Source of the DNA: Lunularia cruciata | Taxonomy: Eukaryota; Streptophyta; Marchantiopsida; Lunulariales; Lunulariaceae | DNA: 64,000 bases | NCBI GenBank assembly: GCA_948567375.1 | Contig: OX419756.1 | Coordinates: forward strand, 42,758,552 to 42,822,551 | Reading direction: 5' to 3' | Shown here: piece after piece, positions 23,261 to 34,317 of the stretch | Layout of the letters: every line of letters starts with the position of its first letter | Position numbering within the stretch: position 1 is the stretch's first letter | Position numbers and translations under genes: made by a program | Notes under the pieces: model-generated | What the model was told of the DNA's origin: nothing | Database searches by the model: none | Seen by the model: the letters and a program-made list of their open reading frames with translations, nothing else

Positions 23261-24640
23261 GAGCTTTTTCCTTCTTCTTCTTCTTGCTCCTTGAATAACT
23301 CAAACCACCTATAAGCTCCTTTCTCAAAGTAAGATCCAAAGCAATCAATTGGCCCACTGTGATGTTAACCTTGTGACTACCAACATCTTCCAACATATTA
23401 TAGTTCCATTTTTGCTTTGAAATCAAGAAGTCCTCCATCCCCATCTTCTTCCTTGGAGTCTTTGTTGTTGAGGTGCGAGTGCTCCTAGTAGACATAGGAG
23501 TATCCTTGCTTGGAATAAATCCTTGAGAAGAGTGAACATGCTTTGCAAAACGAGCTCTCTTCTTCTCTAGTGCCAAAAGCTCCAAATTAAGACCCTTGGA
23601 GTTTGAGCACTCTCCCTTCTCATACTTACTCTCAACCACATTTATGGATGCTATCTCCTTACCTTTGTTTGGATTAGGAGCCACTTGGGTTTCACTTCCT
23701 CCCTTTTTTCCCTCTTTTGGCTCCCTCATAACCCCTTCCTCCATGGTACGTAGAATTTGGGCAATTCCTTTGGATGTAGCCTCTTCCTCCATAACCAAAA
23801 CAATTTCTCTCATTGAAATTGTTGGCTGGTTGGCCTCCTCTATATGGATAGTTTCCATAACTCCTAGGCCCTCTTCATACATCCCAATCCACCTCTCTCT
23901 TATCCCATAGTTGCACCACATTGATCTTGAGATCTGCAAGTTGTTCTATAATGGTTTGAAGTGGATCCTTTGGTGAAGGTCCAAGAGCAGGAGCAACTAC
24001 TATTTGTGGTGCAACCCTTGCCACCAAAGTATCAGAAGTTCCACCATACTTGTAACCTTGAGGAGGATGCACAACCTCCTTCACCACCAAATCACTCTCA
24101 TCTCCTTCCAACCTCTCCTCTATATAGATTGCAATCTTGATAGTTTCAACCTTGGAAGAAGGTTTCTCATATCTTACCTTGCTTCTAATTTGTGGTCTCA
24201 ATCCTCCTACAAAAATCTTGGTGAGCATGGCCTCTATTTCCAATAATAATAGTAGTCTCCACATCATCCCTACCCTTCCTCAACATTATGCGAAATCTAG
24301 ACTTTAACTTCCCCACTCTTTCCACATAGACTCTTACTTTCTCTCCATCTTTGAGAAAGGTACCTCACTCATCAATCTCTCATAACTCTCATCTGGAAGA
24401 AAGTTCTCAATGAGTGTTGAAGTCAAACTCTCCCAAGACTCTTCTTCCACATCTCTCCTCTCTTTCTTTTGGTATGCTGACTCATAGCATGTAAGTGCTG
24501 TATCCTCAAAGAAATTTGGTAATAATGAGGCCCACTCATTCTTCCTCTTCTCATTGTTTCCTATGCAAGTTCTCTTGAGGTCTCTCACAAAGATCTTCAC
24601 ATCTTCTCCATCCATGCCAAAGAAAACCGGAAGTTTCCCA
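23261..24640 (-). pseudogene. C gag
   Basis: The N-terminal part (24615-24334, minus) has ALTCYESAYQKKE and ESWESLTSTLIENFLPDES, typical of a retrotransposon gag helix region (usual form: A..W..L......W..F...F). The part at 24267-23875 continues with LTKIFVGGLRPQIRSKVRYE, another gag signature. The final part (23939-23229) is low-complexity, rich in Glu, Lys and Ser. I see no zinc knuckle. Frame breaks occur at about 24300 and 23900. Confidence 0.7.
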
Positions 24641-26189
24641 TCTTAACCCTTCACTATCTTCTTTTCTCTCAATTTTTTTTTCTTTTCTATCACTCTATAA
24701 CTTATAAAGTATATATATGAATAACACCATCTGAGAATAATCCACCCTAGGGAACACAAAAGGTTCAGGTTGCTCCAAGATTTCTATAGCAATATCAAAT
24801 CCTAGAGTGCATATTAATCAAACTCTCATAGATAGTTTATCCATAAGTTGAAAGATTATCTCTATCACTTATCTTGAGAACTAGTTGATGAAGGTGGTAG
24901 TATTTTTGTAGCTGTCCTTAGACTCTCTCCAAGATCCTTTACCAAAGTCTCTAAAAGTGCTTTTACTCCACTACACTCATGTCCTTTTGGAAGTCCTTCC
25001 ACTCCACAAACCTCACACAACTCCTTGGTCTTAGATCTTCTCCCTCCCAATCTTGGTGAAGAAGGCCCAACATGCAAACCCAAGTCAAGTTATCCTCTCC
25101 TTTCCCTCAATATCTTGTTCTCAAAGGTCAATTAGCATGAACTTGCCTTATGTTCTTTCTCTCCACATAGAAATCACTTAGATTCACTATTTCCTCCAAA
25201 TGGTGTAGGTTTTTGGATCCTCTCAACACTCTCTTCAAATTCCATTCTAAACTCTCTTTTCCTCAAATCCACCCCTAAAATCACCTCAAACCCTTGGGAG
25301 AGCCTTGCTTTGTCTCAATTTGTACTCTTGATGACCCTCCATGTTCCCAAGATGAATCTAAACACTCAAACATGCTTTTTGTTGCTCTCAAACTCCTCAT
25401 GCATGAGATCTTAACTCGGCAAAATTGACCCTTCCTCACAATGTCACTCAAATCTCTCAACTTGTATGTCACAATCCTTTGAAATTTTTCACACGGGATC
25501 ACAACTCCAAGATGTACTTGCTTGCAAAATTTCAAGTCTTTTCATAAAGCCATTTGGCCTAGGCATCTTTCTATTAAGCACACATATTTCAGATTTGGTC
25601 TGAAAACAACCTCCCTCACTTCAAAAACTCATAACTCTTTGCGTAAGAATGATGTCTCTCTAATTTCTTTTTAAACGTGCAGGATACAATGCAATAAATT
25701 TTCTTGGAAAGTTTCATTAGAATCCATTGAAAATTGAAGAAATGGCAGACTCCATACAATTTTCTAGAGAGCATGTAGTTGCGGGAGCAATTTATCCAAT
25801 CAACTTTCAAAAATTCTAGCCCAATGCGCATAGTAGCTCTCATAATAATTTGAAGTGTGCTAACTGAAAGATAACTCAAGCTATCATATGTAGAAATTTC
25901 AAGTCCAGATCTAAAACTTGAGATTTTACCCAAAATCATCTTAATCCACAAAATTTGTAATCCACCTCACACAATCTCTCCAAATTCTCTCAAGTGTACA
26001 AGATGTACAAAATCACCTTAAAGACATCATAATGAACTACAAGGTATACAAATGGATTCAAGTTATCTAACATAAGTTCAGCCCTCTCCTCCCCTAAAGT
26101 CCTCTCCAAGTGAGCTCTCATAGTCTCCTTCTATCTAATGTAGAATTTTACGCGGAATATTATCTTGTCTTTTAGATAGGTCATGGCAA
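24641..26189 (-). other. C leader, no gene seen
   Basis: About 1.5 kb between the C 5' LTR and gag without a long open frame on either strand and no match that I recognise. A long untranslated leader is usual for Tat/Athila-type elements. I cannot identify the tRNA for the primer-binding site: the bases next to the LTR on the minus strand read TTGCCATGACC and do not fit the initiator-Met pattern. Confidence 0.5.
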
Positions 26190-26891
26190 TGTAACCAAAA
26201 ATATGAGCCGGCTTGTCTCTCACTCAGGATGAACCTTTGATGGCTATTATGGTAGCACACCATGGACTAAGGAGGCAAAGAACTCCAACTCTATCGTACT
26301 CCTCCAAGGCTAACACTCCAAGACTCAAGACATTGCTCACTAGAGAACTCAATGAAAGAGAGATAGTTGCAAATGAAAAGATGATGAGTACCTCCTCACC
26401 CCTTTTTTATATAATTGTGAAATATTCATGCACTAAAGTTACTATTTACCAAAGTAACTCAAGTTACTACGCTAAAAGTCAAGTAAAGTCAAAAAGTAAA
26501 AAGGAATATCCATCCCCATGGGCATATTCTACTAAGCATGTGATCTTATCTTGACCCAACCACTCAGTCAAGGATTCCTTCACATGGACTATCCTTGGAC
26601 TATAGAAGAATCCAAAACAAAAAGGCTTGCGGGCCCAAGAGTTCTCAACTTTTTCCTCAAAGCCAAACACCTAGGAATAGTACGTAGTCAACACACTAGA
26701 ATCCAAAATAGTGGTGCTCATCTTGTCCACTTCCTCTAAAGTAAGGTCCCCTCTATCTTAGCTATGAATAAATTTAGATGATCATGACTAATATAGAACC
26801 ATCATTTATGTATATAAATAATATCTCTCAAGTACTTGTTATACTAAGCTAAATATCACAATACCACACATATGCACAAATATGTATTACA
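26190..26891 (-). repeat. 5' LTR of C
   Basis: 702 bp. On the minus strand it begins TGTAATACATATTTGTGC and ends CTCATATTTTTGGTTACA. It aligns with 13411-14101 and with the solo-like copy at 44280. Clear TG...CA ends. Adjacent on its right is element D, cut within the RT N-terminus. Confidence 0.86.
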
Positions 26892-27075
26892 ACTCAATCC
26901 ATATACAAGTTCCTTTCAAAGCACCCAAATCCTTCATACTAAAGGCAAAACAACTCGAGCTCTTCAAGAACCTCCAAACTCTCCATCTTTCCTCTCTTGT
27001 AAGCTTAGGTCCAAGATTTGGCTCCTAAGTATCTTCTGTAACTATCATAAGAGTGGAAGACATATTCATTAGCTG
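26892..27075 (-). pseudogene. D reverse transcriptase, N-terminal stub
   Basis: Minus strand reads EPNLGPKLTREERWRVWRFL then CFAFSMKDLGALKGT (26908-26953). The pattern of a Lys-Leu-Thr-Glu-rich helix followed by FAFS-DLG is the usual lead-in to Gypsy RT, where the host-facing helix is followed by a His-x-Ile/Leu segment. The stub ends at the C LTR. It shows that the methyltransferase upstream belongs to a retrotransposon pol and is not a host gene. Confidence 0.7.
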
Positions 27076-27384
27076 CTACACTAGACCCTTGGGAGCAATA
27101 GTGTCATGCTCCCAACAACCAGAGGTCCCAACCTCAATGTGAAAAACTCCCTCTAATCTGGCTGCAAGCTCCATATGTCCTCTAGCTGCATCCCAATTAG
27201 ACCAAGGGTGTAATCCAAGGGGCCAACACTCACCTGGATGGACTCCAAGAAGACCATTCTCCCTAGTAGTCATTTATTGTGTCCCAAGAATACCATGTCC
27301 ACTTGATTTATCACCCCTAGCATGGGCTTGAATCATCTCGATAGGCATAGAGCTCACTATTGTTGGAGTGGTGATGCCTATCAA

Positions 27385-28422
27385 GTGCATACTACGTTGC
27401 TCTACCAAGCCAAGGCTCACAATCCAAGTCAAATAGTTCAGGTCCATAGCTTGACCTAACACCTTATGCTTGGATGCCTCTAACATTGTTGGAACAACAA
27501 TAATGCTGGTGCAAAAACCCATTGCCTACTCTCTCTCATCGGCATTAGGCTCCACAAACTGCTATAATTGTGAGTCCTAAACTGCTATAATTATGAGTCC
27601 AAGACCTCACTCTCAAAAAGCATGTGAGCCTAGGAAACTCATAAGTGTGGGAAAAGTGGCTTTGGGCTGTACGACTAGGTTCACCACTGCCATAGATGAC
27701 CTATTAGCCAGTCCCATCATCTAAGACTGATGCCCGATTTCCAAGATGTCATCAATAATGATATGGTCTAGTCGTTGAATCCCATGATAAGTGTACTATA
27801 GAACTCTCTAGGTAAGAGGTTTGTCAACCAAAGACAAAGACAATGAGCCCATGATCCCACTTTAGCTGCATCTAACAAGACAGTAGGTCCTATCCAAGAA
27901 TGGACCTAATGTGTTTTCACCACCACCCGGGTGCAAGAATCACCCATCAAAGGGACTTTCTCCAAAATGTAAGTTGGAGAATTAGACTGATGAACCTAGA
28001 GATGTTGCAGTATTCGAAACATCTCCCAAAACATACTAGAATGGGGATCCCAAAGAGCCAAACCTTGGCCAATGCATGTATGTTCCTAACATGGCCATCC
28101 AGAAATCACCAAATGAACATGCCTATGTCTCTCCAAATCATGCACCCCCAACAAGGAAATATCTATTGGTAGGGCCTTTGGTAACCCTTGATTGCTGACA
28201 TTAGTAATTACTCAAGATACCAATAGGCCAAGTGTGCCACATGAAGGAGAAAGACTCATCTAGCAATCTCATCTCTCTCCACATACAAGTACCTTTGTAC
28301 TCGTATACCCGCCTGTATTACCATAGCGAGCCCAATGCTAATCACACCAAACAACTCCAATAGACATACTCCCTCTATTGGATACTGCCAAGCAATGAGT
28401 GTGGTATCTAGAGGTGTCAAGG
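27385..28422 (-). pseudogene. D cytosine-5 DNA methyltransferase (DNMT3/DRM-like), decayed
   Basis: Minus-strand reading shows the C5-methyltransferase motifs in canonical order. Motif I, LELFGVISIGLAMVIQAGI, binds S-adenosylmethionine (starts 28360). Motif IV is HLVISGWPC followed by a TAG where Gln is expected (28086-28100); it keeps the catalytic Pro-Cys. Motif VI is ILEKVP (27951-27965, usual form ENV). Motif VIII is DAAKVGSWAHCLCLWLTNL (about 27810-27880), recalling the DA-EV-AAHRAR-FW-N of DNMT3 and DRM. Motif X is EASKHKVLGQAMDLNYLTWI (about 27425-27480). Because motif I comes first it is not circularly permuted as DRM is. About ten stops, a frameshift between motifs I and IV, the ENV to EKV change and lost Arg in motif VIII mean this copy is inactive. 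The intact enzyme would methylate cytosine in DNA. No targeting domain is visible. Confidence 0.82.
28418..28422. repeat. Target-site duplication of B2 (left)
   Basis: CAAGG, repeated exactly at 41032-41036. It marks the insertion of B2 into element D. Confidence 0.9.
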
Positions 28423-29179
28423 TGTAATACTCCGAGGACAAGAGAAGAGAGAAAACACAGATTGCACACTCAAACATTCAATGCCCCAAAGGAGCAACTT
28501 CTCTTTATTATATAAACAAAGAGGATCTACTCCAAGGAAGCTCAACCATAGGATTAGGGACATAGATAGCTGACATGTCAGCAAGCTCCACCCTTGGATT
28601 ACTTACTTGGATGGGTGACATGTCTAGTCTAGGTCCTATCTGGTTGGTCAAACAAGCTTTGACCAGAGGGAATCTTTTAGGGAATCTTCTTGTAGGAATC
28701 TCATAATCACGTGATTATGGTACCGTTGGAAAGCTCTCGACAAGACAAAGTAGGGTGAGGGAAGGCCAGCCTTCCCCCAATTGGTGGGGGGGGGGGGGCA
28801 GGGGAGAAAGAATGTGCACATTTTCAAGGCCTAATTCATCCGTTTAGGCCTCCAAAATTGCCTTCAAAGATTTCAGGCATATTTTGGTTCCTACTCTATT
28901 AGTAGAAGTCCCCTTTTGGTGATACCTCTTTCTGATCTATTTAGTCCATCATGTGTAACATCCTTCCAGATGTTACCAACCCAATTCTCACCTTTAAATC
29001 AAATGTCTAGCTATTGGTTCTAAGGTTCTCAAGTCTATTTCGGTTTTTGCCCTGTTAGTAGAAGTACTCTTTTGGTGATACTTTTATCTTATCTATTTTG
29101 ACCATCATGTATAAATCATTCTAGATGTTACCAAACCAAATTTCACATCTAGATCATATGGCTAGCTCTTGGTATTACA
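28423..29179 (-). repeat. 3' LTR of B2
   Basis: 757 bp. The plus strand begins TGTAATACTCCGAGG and ends GGTATTACA. It has a run of 13 G at 28786-28798 where the partner LTR has only a short A/G stretch. Otherwise it aligns throughout with 34318-35029. Confidence 0.92.
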
Positions 29180-29370
29180 GACCTCCCTCCTTTTAAGACG
29201 TCCTCGTTGTGCAATTGTTGCTCAAATGCTTGCACCAACACCGGTGCATGTGCCAAATTGGGAGCGGGCTCCCAGGTTGCTTCATAGAGGGGGTAATCTT
29301 TCCATTGTTCTAGATAGTCCACCCGCGGATGGTGAGTACCACGCATGCATTTTTGGAGAATCCGCTCCAC
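29149..29370 (-). pseudogene. B2 chromodomain
   Basis: The minus strand gives RVDYLEQWKDYPLYEATWEP followed by a short helical tail (VLVQAFEQQLHNEDV). This is a chromovirus chromodomain with the WK-YP-EATWEP signature. The last bases overlap the 3' LTR, which starts right after the polypurine-like AAGGAGGGAGG (29181-29195). It places family B among the chromoviruses. Confidence 0.85.
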
Positions 29371-29409
29371 TTCATAGTCCTATGTGCCATCAATGAGTGT
29401 TGGACAAGG

Positions 29410-30432
29410 TCAAATGTCTTGTTTAGAATGACCCTGACCTGATTGGGAAGCATATTTGCATAGTAGGAAGACATGGAACACTTGATGGATCTTCATGTGT
29501 GGTGGTAGCTCAAGGTAATAGGCCACAACGCCGATGCAACGAAGAATCAAGAAAGGCCCAATAAAATGAGGTCTAAGCTTACAAGGTCCAACTAATGTGA
29601 GGTTGGTTGTCAATAGCCACACTTGATCCCCAACATTGAACCATTTGCCTACGGTGTACATCAGCATACTACTTCTGTCGATTTTGCGCAATCTGTAATC
29701 TGTGCTTGGCGCTCTCCACACCTTGTTGGATTTTAGAAACAAACGTGTTGACTGCATTGACCTTGGTAGCCATTGGACGGATCTTCATCAAGCTAGAAGG
29801 TATGAAGGGATGTTCACCATACATGAGGAAGAATGGAGTGACCTGGGTAGATGCATTCACTGAATTATTGTAAGCAAATTCCACCAATGGGAGTAGGGTG
29901 TCCCACCTCTCTTTCTCTTTTAAGGTGAAGCCGTGTAACATGTCTTCAATCGTGCGATTAGCCCACTCTGTTTGGCCATCTATTTATGGATGGTAAGCTG
30001 TGGACATGGCCAACTTGGTTTGAAGAAACCAAAGAGTGTTCGCCAAAACAAACTGTTGAATTGGGTGCCTCTATTGGTGATGAGTACTCTAAACAAGCCA
30101 TGGTGAGCAAAGACTGCATCTAAGTATAATTGAGCTAGTTGTGGAGCGGTCACCTCCTTGGTGGTAGGGCGTACATGAATCATTTTGCTGAGCCAATCGA
30201 CAAAGACCACAATGGAGTCAAACCCTGAGGTGGTCTTGGGTAATTCACAGACGAGATCCATACTCACTTGTTCCCAATGTTGGGTAGGAGTGGGGAGAGG
30301 TTGAAGGAGCCCTGCAGGAGCTTGATTAGAAGCTTTGTTTTGTTGACAAAGTAGGCAGCTACGCACATAGTCCATCACGCTGTTGCTCATCTTGGGCCAA
30401 TACGATGACCAAGACTTCGTCACTAATGGCAC
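29410..30432 (-). pseudogene. B2 integrase
   Basis: From high to low coordinate: zinc part with VRSCLLCQQNKASNQAPAG (about 30340-30370), core with VSMDLVCELP (first Asp), VLITNRGTQFNSLFWRTLF (second catalytic position reads Asn where Asp is usual), then ERWDTLLPLVEFAYNNSVNA and YGEHPFIPSSL (29941-29669), and the SH3-like end KLRPHFIGPFLILRCIGVVA, HPHMKIHQVFHV (29640-29450). The frame changes at about 29980 and near 29660. Confidence 0.86.
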
Positions 30433-31430
30433 TTGACTGCATCCAAGGTCTTTTCCACTCCGACATGAGCTACAATGGCCAAATCATGACATTCCACTAG
30501 AATGGTGGTGCGTAATTCTGGGACATTTGGGATCCATAATCTGCCATCCCGAAAGGTGAGTCCTTGGGTGCTGGTGACACCTTTGGATGATTGTGCTTCT
30601 ACAATATGTGGATCAATTTTTGTAGCAGCTAGAATCTCTGGCCAAAATTCAGGGTTAATCTTAACCTCTACCACCAAGTTGTTTGCCATTGGCATGCGGG
30701 TGAAGGCATCTGCAAGTTGCTTCTTACCTTCCATGTAGGTGATTGTCATGTTGAAGCATTGTTGCCACTCCGCCCACCAAATTTGGCGACAAGATAGATC
30801 CTTCTGTGTCTCAAGGTAGACTAGAGGTTTGTGGTATGTCTCTACTACAAATGCCTTCTCGCCTAGGTAGTGCTTCCAATGCTTGGTTGCTAGAACGATG
30901 GCCAACTCTTCTCATTCTGTGGTGTGGTAGTCATGCTATGCCGGTAACAACTTTCAAGAGAAATATGCAATTGGATGCCATCCGTCATGCCTCTCTTGTT
31001 GTAGAATTGCTCCTATTGGTATGCTTGATGCATCTATAGCCAACTTGATTGGACGTTTTGGGTCATACCACTTCAAGATTGGTGCATGTAGCAAGGTGGC
31101 CTTCAATTCTTGAAAGGCCAACTCTTGTGCAGTTCCCCATGTCCACTTCTTCCCCTTGCCAAGTAGTGTCGTTAAAGGCTGTGCAACCTTGGAGAAGTCC
31201 TTAACAAATCTATGATAGAATCCCATCAACCCCAAGAAGCTCTTAAGTTGAGTCTGATCTTCTGGGCACTCCATTTTTGAATGACTTCTATTTTATCTAT
31301 CAATACTTGAATGCCCTCTGCACTTACTCTATGCCCCAACTAGTCTACTTCAGACTTGCCAAACTCACACTTTGAGATTTTGGCGTACAATTGATTCTGT
31401 CTTAGAATCTGGAGGACCTCTCGTAGATGT
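30423..31430 (-). pseudogene. B2 RNase H
   Basis: Shows PIKLAIDASSIPIGAILQQE with the first catalytic Asp (about 31060-31020), MAIVLATKHWKHYLGEKAF and VETYHKPLVYLETQKD (30905-30790), and ADAFTRMPMA at its end. The motif is TYHKP where TDHKP is usual, so an active-site Asp is changed. The thumb/connection part (31274-31000) has LKSFLGLMGFYHRFVKDFSK. Confidence 0.85.
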
Positions 31431-32060
31431 TATTTGTGTTCTGTCATCGTGCTACTATATACTAAGATATCATCTAAGAAGACAATAATAGACTTATCCA
31501 AGTATAGACAAAATATGTCATTCATTAGACTCATGAAAGTGGTAGGTGCATTGGTGAGGCCAAAAGGCATCACAAGATACTCAAAGTGGCCATACCTAGT
31601 TTGAAAGGCAGTTTTGTACACATCCTCCTCTGCAATTCGGATTTGATTGTAACCGCTCCATAAGTCTAGTTTGGTGAAGTATCTCTCTCCATGGAGTTGA
31701 TCAAACAAGTCATCCATGCAAGGTAAGGGGTATTTGTTATTCACTGTTTGCTGATTGAGACCACGATAGTCAATGCACATGCGCATTGTACCATCCTTCT
31801 TCTTCACAAACAAGACAGGGGCCCCATATGGTGATACACTAGGTTGGATGAACCCTTTCTACATCATCTCTTCAATTTGAGTCTTACACTCCTCCAACTC
31901 ATGAGGTATAGGCGATATGAGGCCTTACAAGGAGGTGTCTTCCCCAGGAGTGTCTCAATTTTGTGATCTACTCGCCTTTTTGGTGGTAATCCTAAGGGTA
32001 GATCATTGGGAAAGACATCTTGACTCATCCACTACATCCTTCAATTTCTCAGGAATTTGT
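31430..32060 (-). pseudogene. B2 reverse transcriptase
   Basis: The cleanest part of B2. At 31813-31430 the minus strand reads [60 protein letters not shown] and [14 protein letters not shown], with the catalytic LDD intact. The N-terminal part above 31813 is interrupted by stops. It copies the RNA into DNA in the cytoplasmic particle. Confidence 0.88.
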
Positions 32061-32069
32061 CCATCGAGT

Positions 32070-32700
32070 TGTGCACTCTAGACTTCTCTTATTAAACCCA
32101 TAAAACATCTATCGGTCTTACAAACAATTGTCATCCCTACGACATATAAAGGCAGTTTCTGCCTATGTGATTTTTCTTTAAGCCCAATGATTGACCATTG
32201 GTGGGTTCTCACTACTTTCTTCCTCCAATCTACCATAGGGTTGTACTGCTCCATCCATGGCATGCCTAAAATTGCATCATAACGAGCTAACTATATCACT
32301 CGCCACTCAATTGCTTCCAGATATTCTCCTACAGAGAGGGTTACCCGTCTAGGTAATGATTCAATCCTCTTTGTTTGCCCATTTGGTAACTCTACTTCTT
32401 CACTCCCATCTCTCTAGATCCATTCCCAATCTTATTGCAACAAAGCGAGACAAGAAATTCTCTGTTGCTCCCGGATCTATTAATACTCTCACTTGATTAC
32501 CTTCTAGGATTCCATTCACAACAATCAATTGTGAGGTTGCCTTTCTGGATCTTTGCACATTATTCTTCTTCCTTCCCTCGCTTCTCTGCTTCCTTATTGA
32601 GCTAGTAAGGCCGCAAGGTACATTTACTGGTAATCTTTGTTTTCCGAAGTGATTTCCACCTCTTCCTCTTCAATGTGCCTCTCCATGTTGTTCAAAGATT
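32070..32700 (-). pseudogene. B2 protease and linker
   Basis: The aspartic protease site VLIDPGATENFLSRF (about 32440-32490, minus) follows SQLIVVNGILEGNQ. The active-site Thr of D-T/S-G is Pro here. Downstream 32263-32078 has MPWMEQYNPMVDWRKKVVRT, the family B block after the protease. Stops interrupt the stretch between. Confidence 0.78.
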
Positions 32701-32709
32701 GCCTGTATG

Positions 32710-33720
32710 AAGGTTGAGGGCCTCTAGGGAAACAAGTGCAATAGTTGGTAGATATATGCCCAATATGGCCACAATTGTAACAATGGCGTTGTTCTCCTCA
32801 AGTCCCTTCTCCTCGTGGGACTCCATCTCTTCGTTCTTTTACTTGTCCCCGCTTCCCTTGAAGCGGTCATGCTCCTCGATCCCGGAATCAAAGGTTGCCT
32901 AGTTCCATTGATATTGGTCCACCCATGTGTGGCATTTCTGCCCAATAATGTTGAGGTGGAACTACTCCTTCACTTCCACCTAATGCTCCTGCTATTCTCT
33001 ACGTACAAGCAATGGCTTCAAATACCATGTGAGGAATTTGCACCATGACTTCTTGGTGAATCTGCTCTTTCAACCCTCGTTTGAAATTGTCAAGAGCCTC
33101 TACTGGACTCATGTTGGTAATTGCGACTTGTAGATCTAGAAATGCCTCCACATACTCTTGTATGCTATTCTTCTGTCTCAATCTCCATAGTCGGGTTCGA
33201 GCTATCTGCACAGAATCCACCGATTGGAAATTCTTTAGCAGTCCTCCTTGCATTGCTGTCCATGTGACCTCCCTTCTCTTTGCCAACATGGATCGTTCCC
33301 AAGCATCATACCATGTGAGGGCTTTATCGGTCAAGTACCCACATGCAAACAAGCCTGCAACATGCTCTGTGATCTCTGTTGAGAACAATTGGAAATATCG
33401 ACTCATTCTCGAGATCCAATTTTCCACTACTCCCATCGTACGCTGCCCCTTGTAAGGCTTGATGTTGCAGGTCTTCTTCATCCAAAGTAGCAATGTGGCT
33501 TCATCATTGATAGGGTTTGTAGGCACGGGTGCTTCTCCAAGAACTTCAATTGCAAGTACTGGGTTTTGAGACGGCTCTTCTTCTTGCATGGCTTGATCGT
33601 TCCTGAGGATTTTCACTTGACTTTGTAATGTCTCCATGGTCATCTTAATCTCTCAAAATTCATTCAACATCCCTTGCATTCCTTGCACTAGCTCTTGCAA
33701 TTGCGGATCCATGGTTACTG
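32710..33720 (-). pseudogene. B2 gag
   Basis: A 214-residue open stretch (33643-32999) with MKKTCNIKPYKGQRTMGVVE, LFACGYLTDKALTWYDAWER, FLDLQVAITNMSPVEALDNF and QEVMVQIPHMVFEAIA is the capsid part. The zinc knuckle CYNCGHIGHISTNYC (about 32745-32790) has one extra residue before the last Cys compared with the usual spacing. B1 carries the normal spacing. Confidence 0.86.
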
Positions 33721-34304
33721 CAACACTCAATTGCTAATGTCTACTTCAATACAGAGTCAATATAATTACTCTGGAAGGCGCAAAAACTATCGGAACCACC
33801 ATTGGGACCTCAGAAGCTTTCACTCGTTGTTAATACTCCTCACCAAAATTCCTAACCACAAAATCTCTAAACATCACTTCACTTTTGGCCTCACTACATA
33901 ACGGATTTCTACTTGAGTGTTGAAAGGGAGAGGATTTGGAATATTCATATCCATTATCATAATAGAATATAGATTGTTAAATCCCACTCTTTATCATATA
34001 TCACCACAGGTAGAATCACCGGGTTTTTGAGTTCATCACTTTGTCCATGAATTCTGCACCAAAGTGATAAACTAGCGATACCCTCATCTGCTCACGCTGG
34101 ATGTACATAACCTTGATGTGGAATGGGTTTGAGAATGGAAAGCTAGGTGCAGGAAATTGTCCTCCTGGCACATCCATCCCATCCGCTCTCTAAAGTCCTT
34201 CCTAAGTCTAACGATTACTCTATGTTCTCCACCTCAAATTACTCAATTTCAGTAGTTTGTGCTATTCCAAGAGGGGTGATCCACTCTCTTGGACTAGAAC
34301 ACTC

Positions 34305-34316
34305 GCTCTGATACCA
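34305..34316 (-). other. Primer-binding site of B2 (perfect)
   Basis: The minus strand reads TGGTATCAGAGC, an exact complement of the plant initiator-Met tRNA 3' end, one base inside the 5' LTR. It is the only perfect one in the window and supports a land plant origin. Confidence 0.88.
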
Positions 34317-34317
34317 T

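Larger units (their letters stand above)
13411..26891 (-). mobile_element. C: Tat/Athila-like Gypsy element (minus), hosting A1
   Basis: Minus-strand LTR element: 5' LTR 26190-26891, a leader of about 1.5 kb, gag, protease, RT, RNase H, integrase, polypurine tract and 3' LTR 13411-14101. It is interrupted at 14388/20036 by A1. Without A1 it is about 7.8 kb. RT wording such as LCNAPATFQRFMNKVF and FIDDFCVYGS resembles the Athila/Tat (OTA) side of Gypsy, and no chromodomain is visible. The two outer flanks (gtca on the left, actca on the right) do not match, and the sequences beyond are unrelated (B1 and D), so this C may be a recombinant between two C copies. Confidence 0.82.
26892..28422 (-). 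mobile_element. D (3' part): Gypsy-like element with DNA methyltransferase
   Basis: Left half of element D. The minus strand carries, from high to low coordinate, a C5-methyltransferase region (28422 to about 27390), a linker (about 27390-27080) and the start of RT (27075-26892). The other half lies at 41032-44279, separated by the B2 insertion with its caagg duplication; joining the halves restores one continuous reading frame across the junction. The rest of RT and everything downstream are absent, because the C LTR begins at 26891. Confidence 0.8.

Noticed and set aside
23229-23939. Host protein gene (long minus-strand open frame)
   Set aside because: Lies between the gag and protease of element C in the same orientation and is low-complexity; it is part of the C polyprotein.
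27385-28422. An active DNA methyltransferase gene
   Set aside because: About ten stops, a frameshift, ENV changed to EKV and loss of the motif VIII arginines. It can only be a relic.
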